From Pseudomonadaceae bacterium UBA836 (lineage in GTDB: Bacteria > Pseudomonadota > Gammaproteobacteria > Pseudomonadales > Pseudomonadaceae), in contig DBHE01000023.1 of the NCBI GenBank assembly GCA_002296055.1, positions 2,579 to 22,631 of the forward strand: a DNA stretch of 20,053 nucleotides. The letters run 5' to 3'. Position numbers and translations under genes: made by a program. Shown in pieces: positions 16,183 to 20,053 of the stretch. How positions within the stretch are numbered: the first letter of the stretch is position 1; each line of letters opens with the position of its first letter. The notes under the pieces were generated by a model. It worked only from the letters and a program-made list of their open reading frames with translations. It was not told the origin of the DNA and searched no databases.

Positions 16183-16217
16183 GCCCCGCTCACTGCTTGG
16201 TGAGCGGGGCTTTTTTT
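16183..16217 (+). terminator. Intrinsic terminator of the alkyl sulfatase gene
   Basis: GCCCCGCTCAC (16183-16193) and GTGAGCGGGGC (16200-16210) form a perfect 11-bp stem with a 6-nt loop, followed by seven T (16211-16217). It starts 7 bp after the sulfatase stop. The T-run overlaps the TAA stop of the convergent tetR gene. On the opposite strand no U-tract follows the stem, so it should act mainly on the plus strand. Confidence 0.95.
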
Positions 16218-16827
16218 AAGGCTGCTGCAACGAACGCAGCAAACGCTCGGCAAAAAATGCCCGCTGCTCGCTTAAGTCAAATAAGCCCGGGGCAAACAAC
16301 CAAGTCTGAGTAACACCCATCAACTGGGTGTAGATCATCAAGGCCAACTGGCCAGCCGCCTGCCCCTGCGGAAGCTGCCCTTGCTCCTGAGCAGAACAGA
16401 CCAGCGCCTCCAGGGTTTCGATCATACTCTGGGTAAGCCGTCGCTCACGCTCGAGCGTGCTCTGCATCGCCTCGGTCAGCTCGGTCTTGTTCAACAAAAT
16501 CTCGAACGACTGGCGGAACCAGGCATCCTCAACCAGCAGCATGAACCAACTCCGCACAAAGGTCTCGATACGCGCCAACGCAGGCTCTGCGCCATCACGC
16601 GCCTGAGCGACCAAGTGCTCCAGCGGTTCTTGCGAGTAGGCCAGCACCGCCTCGAACAGGTCATCCTTGTTCTTGAAGTGCCAGTAGATAGGACCACGAC
16701 TGAAACCGGCTTCGGTGCCAATCATGGCCAGAGTGGTGTTCGAATAGCCGTTGCGACTGAACAGCGTCAGCGCGGCTTCAATGATTTTCAGGCGGGTTTT
16801 TTCCGCGTCTTCTTTTGTTCTGCGCAT
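16216..16827 (-). CDS. TetR family transcriptional regulator, AcrR-like
   Basis: A 203-residue repressor. The N-terminal helix-turn-helix domain (residues 1-58) is clear: EKTRLKIIEAALTLFSRNGY, TLAMIGTEAGFSRGPIYWHFKNKDDLFEAVL. The RGPIYWHFK-KDDLF signature is close to AcrR/TtgR-type regulators of efflux pumps. The C-terminal part (about 70-203) is the variable helical ligand-binding and dimerisation domain, including WFRQSFEILLNKTEL as in AcrR relatives. The start at 16825-16827 has only a weak GGA upstream. It converges with the alkyl sulfatase and lies 50 bp downstream of the binding-protein gene on the same strand, separated by a strong hairpin. No efflux pump gene is in the window, so its target is unknown. 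Confidence 0.92.
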   Translation of the reverse strand: MRRTKEDAEKTRLKIIEAALTLFSRNGYSNTTLAMIGTEAGFSRGPIYWHFKNKDDLFEAVLAYSQEPLEHLVAQARDGAEPALARIETFVRSWFMLLVEDAWFRQSFEILLNKTELTEAMQSTLERERRLTQSMIETLEALVCSAQEQGQLPQGQAAGQLALMIYTQLMGVTQTWLFAPGLFDLSEQRAFFAERLLRSLQQP

Positions 16828-16843
16828 GGGTGTTCCAGCAAGC

Positions 16844-16866
16844 GCGGCGGGGGATGCCCCCGCCGC
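16844..16866. terminator. Strong GC hairpin between the binding-protein gene and tetR
   Basis: GCGGCGGGGG (16844-16853) and CCCCCGCCGC (16857-16866) form a perfect 10-bp all-GC stem with a 3-nt loop. It lies 11 bp after the stop of the binding-protein gene and 16 bp before the tetR start. No U-tract follows on either strand, so it may be a leaky terminator, an mRNA 3'-end stabiliser, or an element that limits tetR translation. Confidence 0.6.
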
Positions 16867-16877
16867 AATCAGACTAC

Positions 16878-17972
16878 TCAGAGAGCGCCGTCGGCTGCCA
16901 TCTGCATATACTCGGTATCAAACCGCAGCTTGATGTTAGCGGTATCACCCAGGGTCTTGCCATCAGGCATGGCGATGCCAACAAAGTCCGGCGAGTCGGC
17001 GCCTTCACCCAGCAAGCCTTTCTCGAAGGAGAACTGACGCACGCTATCCATCGCGTCATAGGCCTCGTCACTGCCAATAAAGGCGACTGCATCAGCGGGC
17101 TGCCAGAACATCTTCATGCCGGCAAGTTGGGCTTCGTACCCGGCTTGGTCGGTCGCCGAGGCTTCGCCCAGGAAGGCGCGCGCCTTCTGACCTTCCTCGC
17201 TGTCTGTACCCATCTCGGCCATCAGCTCAAACCAGGCGCCAACCAGCGCTTTACCCAGCGCCGGGTTATCGCGCAGAGTTTCGGTGTTGACGATGGTCAG
17301 ATCCTTGATGTGGCCCGGAATCTGGCTGGAGTCGAATACCCGGTTGGCTTCCGGCTGGCTGAGGATTTCATCCAGCAGCGGGTTCCAGGTGACAACGTTG
17401 CGCACATCCTCGGTGTTGTAGGCTGCCACCATGTCCGCATCACTGGTATTGACCACGGTGACGTCGCTCTCGCTCAAGCCAACTGAATCCAGCGCACGGG
17501 CCAGCAGGTAGTGCGATACCGACAACTCCACCAGATTGACCTGCTGGCCCTCCAGGTCGGTCAACTCGGTGCTACCTTTCATCACCAGGCCGTCATTGCC
17601 ATTGGAATAGTCGCCCACGATCAGTGCTGTGGTATCCACACCACCGGCAGAGGGGATTGAGAGCGCGTCCATGCTGGTCGCCACCACACCGTCAAATTGG
17701 CCGGCGCTGTACTGGTTGATCGACTCGATGTAATCGTTGATCTGCACAATCTCGACACTGATGCCGTATTTATCGGCCCACTTTTTCATCAGCCCGGATT
17801 CATCGATGTACTTCCACGGAATCCAGCCTGCGTAGATACTCCAGGCCAGCTTGAAGCTGTCTTTTTCTTCCGCCTGAACAGCGGGGACAACGGCGACGGA
17901 CGCCGCCAGTGCAATCATGGCGCCTGAAACAACCTGCTTGAAACGTCGTGCGAAAGGAACGGACTTTTTCAT
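16878..17972 (-). CDS. ABC transporter periplasmic substrate-binding protein, NrtA/SsuA/TauA-like
   Basis: A 364-residue exported binding protein. The signal peptide covers about residues 1-34 (MKKSVPFARRFK, hydrophobic core, AVQA/EEKD). The mature protein shows FKLAWSIYAGWIPWKYI, EIVQINDYIESINQYSAGQF, DGVVATSMDALSIPSAGGVD and NLVELSVSHYLLARALDSVG, typical of the nitrate/sulfonate/taurine-type cluster. These segments resemble binding proteins annotated next to urea (guanidine) carboxylase genes (the TIGR03427-type group), so a small nitrogen compound is a reasonable guess; this is recall, not a search. GGAG lies seven bases before the ATG at 17970-17972. It follows the GlnT-like gene on the same strand at 92 bp. 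No permease or ATPase gene is adjacent, so it may feed a transporter encoded elsewhere or act as a sensor. Confidence 0.85.
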   Translation of the reverse strand: MKKSVPFARRFKQVVSGAMIALAASVAVVPAVQAEEKDSFKLAWSIYAGWIPWKYIDESGLMKKWADKYGISVEIVQINDYIESINQYSAGQFDGVVATSMDALSIPSAGGVDTTALIVGDYSNGNDGLVMKGSTELTDLEGQQVNLVELSVSHYLLARALDSVGLSESDVTVVNTSDADMVAAYNTEDVRNVVTWNPLLDEILSQPEANRVFDSSQIPGHIKDLTIVNTETLRDNPALGKALVGAWFELMAEMGTDSEEGQKARAFLGEASATDQAGYEAQLAGMKMFWQPADAVAFIGSDEAYDAMDSVRQFSFEKGLLGEGADSPDFVGIAMPDGKTLGDTANIKLRFDTEYMQMAADGAL

Positions 17973-18038
17973 GGTTCAACTCCAGATGGTTCTAGTTGGC
18001 AATGATGTGAAGTCTTGGCAGTAACTGAGCAGCAAGAA

Positions 18039-18058
18039 CCGCGCCGTCTCCGGCGCGG
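18039..18058 (-). terminator. GC-rich hairpin between glnT-like and binding-protein genes
   Basis: CCGCGCCG (18039-18046) and CGGCGCGG (18051-18058) form a perfect 8-bp stem with a TCTC loop, six bases after the glnT-like stop. On the minus strand it is followed by GGTTCTTGCT, only a weak U-rich tail. It could be a partial terminator that lowers read-through into the binding-protein gene, or an RNA-stability element. Confidence 0.55.
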
Positions 18059-18064
18059 CGAGAC

Positions 18065-19426
18065 TCAGAAAAACTTGAGGTAACGCTGCAGCTCCCAGTC
18101 AGAGACGTGGGTGTGGTACTCGACCCACTCCTGACGCTTGAAGCTGACGAAGCTGTCGAACATGGCATCGCCGAACACAGCACGGGACAGAGGATCGGCC
18201 TCAAACGCATCAATGGCTTCGCCGAGGTTCTGCGGCAGCAGCTCGATATCCATATCGCGGACCTGCTGATCGGTGTAGTTGTACATGTTTTCGCGATGCG
18301 GCTTGCCTGGGTCCATCCCTTCACGGATACCCTCCAGACCGGCCGCCAGCATCATTGCAGCGCCCAGGTACGGATTGCAGGCAATGTCTGCAGCGCGGCA
18401 CTCAACCCGCCCACCCTGCGACGGAATACGCAGCATGTTGGTGCGGTTGTTATTGCCGTAACAGACAAACACAGGCGCCCATGTAGAGCCCGACATACTG
18501 CCCTTGCGTACCAGCCGCTTGTAGCTGTTCACCGTCGGTGCGATGACCGCGCTGATCGCCTTGGCGTGCTTCATCACACCGGCAATAAAGTGGTACGCCA
18601 TCTGGGTGACACCGCAGCCGTAGACGTCCTCACCATTGGCCGTATCAAACAGATTGCGACCCGTCTCGCGGTCAGCCAGCGACATGTTGTAGTGCGCGCC
18701 ACTGCCAGTACGGTTGGCAGACGGTTTGGGCATAAAGCTGGCGAAACCGCCATGCTTACGTGCGATTTCATTCGCCATCAGGCGGAAGAACACCAGGCGA
18801 TCAGCCATGCCGAGTGCGTCGGTATAGGTAAAGTCAGTTTCAAACTGGCCGTTAGCGTCCTCATGATCAAAGGAGTAAACATCCCAGCCCATGGCATTCA
18901 TCGCTTCAACCAGTTCACCAACAATAGGCATGTTGTCCATCAGGCCGCGCGGGTCATAGCAGGGCTTGGCCAGCGTGTCGCGCGGGCTGATCGGCTCAAA
19001 GCCACCCTCTTCGGTATCACGAAACAGGAAGAACTCCGTTTCAATACCCAGGTTAAAGGTCAGCCCCATGTCAGCGGCCTCTGCCACCTGACGCTTGAGG
19101 ATATTACGAGAGCATGCTTCAAAGGGCGCACCGTCCAAATACAGATCACTGGCGAACCAAGCCAGCTCGGGGTTCCAGGGACAGATAGTCACGGTGGCTG
19201 CATCGGGCATGGTCGCCACTTCGTTGTCGCTAATATCCTGCGGCACACCATCGAGTGCGGCCCCGGTGTACAGCTCTGAGCCTTTCATCATCCGCCCCAG
19301 ATGCTCAAGCGGCACAAACTTGCCTTTGATCACCCCGTGCACGTCTACATAGCCACCCAAGGCGTACTTCACACCTTTTTCCTGCAGCGACGCTTTCAGT
19401 TGCTCTGTGCCCACTTGCTGACTCAT
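18065..19426 (-). CDS. Type III glutamine synthetase-like protein (GlnT/GmaS-like)
   Basis: A 453-residue ligase of the glutamine synthetase fold. Motifs: GGYVDVHGVIKGKFVP (N-terminal beta-grasp), NLGIETEFFLFRD (metal Glu), FDHEDANGQFETDF, GSGAHYNMSL, GNNNRTNMLRIPSQGGRVEC and ADIACNPYLGAAMM. This pattern fits the GlnT group (rhizobial type III, about 435-450 residues), which also includes the methylotroph gamma-glutamylmethylamide synthetase GmaS. It is clearly distinct from the gene at 8267-9616. The reaction is probably ATP-dependent amidation of glutamate with ammonia or a small amine such as methylamine. GGAG lies seven bases before the ATG at 19424-19426. It is divergent from a MetX-like hydrolase and upstream of the binding-protein gene. 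No mgsABC/mgd genes are visible, so a methylamine role is unsupported. Confidence 0.88.
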   Translation of the reverse strand: MSQQVGTEQLKASLQEKGVKYALGGYVDVHGVIKGKFVPLEHLGRMMKGSELYTGAALDGVPQDISDNEVATMPDAATVTICPWNPELAWFASDLYLDGAPFEACSRNILKRQVAEAADMGLTFNLGIETEFFLFRDTEEGGFEPISPRDTLAKPCYDPRGLMDNMPIVGELVEAMNAMGWDVYSFDHEDANGQFETDFTYTDALGMADRLVFFRLMANEIARKHGGFASFMPKPSANRTGSGAHYNMSLADRETGRNLFDTANGEDVYGCGVTQMAYHFIAGVMKHAKAISAVIAPTVNSYKRLVRKGSMSGSTWAPVFVCYGNNNRTNMLRIPSQGGRVECRAADIACNPYLGAAMMLAAGLEGIREGMDPGKPHRENMYNYTDQQVRDMDIELLPQNLGEAIDAFEADPLSRAVFGDAMFDSFVSFKRQEWVEYHTHVSDWELQRYLKFF

Positions 19427-19467
19427 GTTGATACTCCGCTGATTCTGTCCGCACCAATTGCGGCGCT

Positions 19468-19483
19468 TGGTACGAATCTTTCA
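19468..19483 (+). promoter_or_regulatory. Near-consensus sigma-54 site toward the MetX-like hydrolase
   Basis: TGGTACGAATCTTTCA matches the sigma-54 pattern TGGYAC-N5-TTGCW perfectly at the -24 element but has TC instead of GC at -12. It lies 95 bp upstream of the hydrolase start. Since -12 GC is usually important, this is only a candidate. Confidence 0.22.
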
Positions 19484-19499
19484 TTCAACATACATGCCA
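19484..19499 (-). promoter_or_regulatory. Near-consensus sigma-54 site toward the GlnT-like gene
   Basis: On the minus strand TGGCATGTATGTTGAA resembles TGGCAC-N5-TTGCA, with GG at -24 correct but GA in place of GC at -12. It lies about 58 bp upstream of the GlnT-like start and abuts the plus-strand site exactly. It overlaps an inverted repeat CATGC-CA-GCATG (19493-19504), which could itself be an operator. Confidence 0.22.
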
Positions 19500-19577
19500 G
19501 CATGCATATTTAATTTAATAAACAGGCTAAGGGCGGCTACACGCCTTCGCCCTTTCTGTCAGCAACGAGACGCTCAT

Positions 19578-20053
19578 ATGCCCGGATTTCAAGCAGTTGA
19601 GAAAGAATTCCACGCCGGGGACTTTCCCCTGCAGAACGGTGAGGTGTTGAAAAATACCCGTCTGCGTTACCTGCAAATTGGTCAGGTGAACGCACAACGA
19701 GATAACCTGATCGTGCTGCCCACGTACTACGGTGGAACACACAGCGGAAACCTGCCCTTGATTGGTGCACCCGGCCCGATAGACCCGGAGCAGCACTGCA
19801 TCTTGATACCGAACCTGCTGGGCAACGGCCAGTCGACGTCACCCAGCAACGCGCATGAGAGTCAGCGCGGCCCGGAGTTTCCGTCCGTCACGCTCTACGA
19901 CAACGTCGTCTTACAGCAGCAAATGATTGAAAGGTGCTTTGGCGACGCCACCATACAACTGGTGGCCGGCTGGTCGATGGGCGGTATGCAGGCACTACAG
20001 TGGGGGTGTCTGTTTCCGCAACAAGTAAAAAGAGTCGCCAGCATTTGCGCCAC
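19578..20053 (+). CDS. Alpha/beta-fold hydrolase, homoserine acetyltransferase (MetX)-like, 3' end beyond the window
   Basis: 158 residues are visible, open to the right edge. The nucleophile elbow is GWSMGGMQALQW with the expected catalytic serine at S133, closely matching the GGSMGGMQALEW form in MetX. PNLLGNGQSTSPS (about residues 80-92) corresponds to the MetX SNVLGGCxGSTGP segment. The N-terminal LRYLQIGQVNAQRDNLIVLP also fits. However, the HALSG oxyanion segment of true MetX is replaced here by PTYYGGTHSG, so this is more likely a MetX-like hydrolase or acyltransferase than the methionine enzyme. No signal peptide is seen. The start at 19578 has only a weak GAG about eight bases upstream. 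It is divergent from the GlnT-like gene by 151 bp. The Asp-His part of the triad lies outside the window. Confidence 0.82.
   Translation, partial: MPGFQAVEKEFHAGDFPLQNGEVLKNTRLRYLQIGQVNAQRDNLIVLPTYYGGTHSGNLPLIGAPGPIDPEQHCILIPNLLGNGQSTSPSNAHESQRGPEFPSVTLYDNVVLQQQMIERCFGDATIQLVAGWSMGGMQALQWGCLFPQQVKRVASICA

Noticed and set aside
18107..19279. Plus-strand frame of 390 codons opposite the GlnT-like gene
   Set aside because: Antisense to a gene with all glutamine-synthetase motifs; no domain recognised in the plus-strand translation.
19451..19466. Possible NtrC site (GCACCA followed by GCGGCGC)
   Set aside because: Only the left half fits the NtrC consensus; the right half lacks the TGGTGC match, so it is not listed as a feature.

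Overview
The window is a high-GC stretch of a gammaproteobacterial chromosome, most likely from the Pseudomonas/Halopseudomonas group. The main evidence is the recC-recB-recD operon: it has no ptrA gene between recC and recB, and its RecC N-terminus looks like pseudomonad RecC. This placement rests on recognising protein families by eye, not on a database search. I saw no rRNA, tRNA, CRISPR array, transposase or phage gene.

Layout from left to right. (1) 1-8054, minus strand: recC, recB and recD (recD runs off the left edge), translationally coupled through overlapping stop and start codons. They encode the RecBCD recombination and repair helicase-nuclease. (2) 8055-8266: an intergenic region with a perfect 9-bp hairpin and a centred imperfect palindrome of about 142 bp, which reaches the stop codon of the next gene. 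(3) 8267-9616, minus: a glutamine-synthetase-family enzyme resembling the pseudomonad gamma-glutamylpolyamine synthetases. (4) 9793-11502, plus: a lipoprotein made of four VOC (glyoxalase/dioxygenase fold) domains, arisen by tandem duplication of a two-domain unit and ending in a strong bidirectional terminator. (5) 11551-13943, minus: nspC and a carboxynorspermidine/carboxyspermidine dehydrogenase gene, the last two steps of the alternative (aspartate-semialdehyde-based) route to spermidine or norspermidine. (6) 14211-16175, plus: an exported SdsA1-type alkyl sulfatase with its own terminator. (7) 16216-16827, minus: an AcrR-like TetR repressor, convergent with the sulfatase. (8) 16878-19426, minus: a NrtA/SsuA-type periplasmic binding protein without adjacent permease or ATPase genes, preceded by a type III (GlnT/GmaS-like) glutamine synthetase. 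(9) 19578 to the right edge, plus: a MetX-like alpha/beta hydrolase, divergent from glnT.

How the genes may work together. Outside recBCD, the recurring theme is nitrogen and amine handling: two non-housekeeping glutamine-synthetase relatives, a polyamine biosynthesis pair and a small-molecule binding protein. The right-hand block (binding protein, GlnT-like ligase, divergent hydrolase) may be a small unit for acquiring an organic nitrogen compound. Two abutting near-consensus sigma-54 sites in its divergent promoter would fit nitrogen control, but each departs from consensus at the -12 dinucleotide. The most unusual single gene is the four-VOC lipoprotein.
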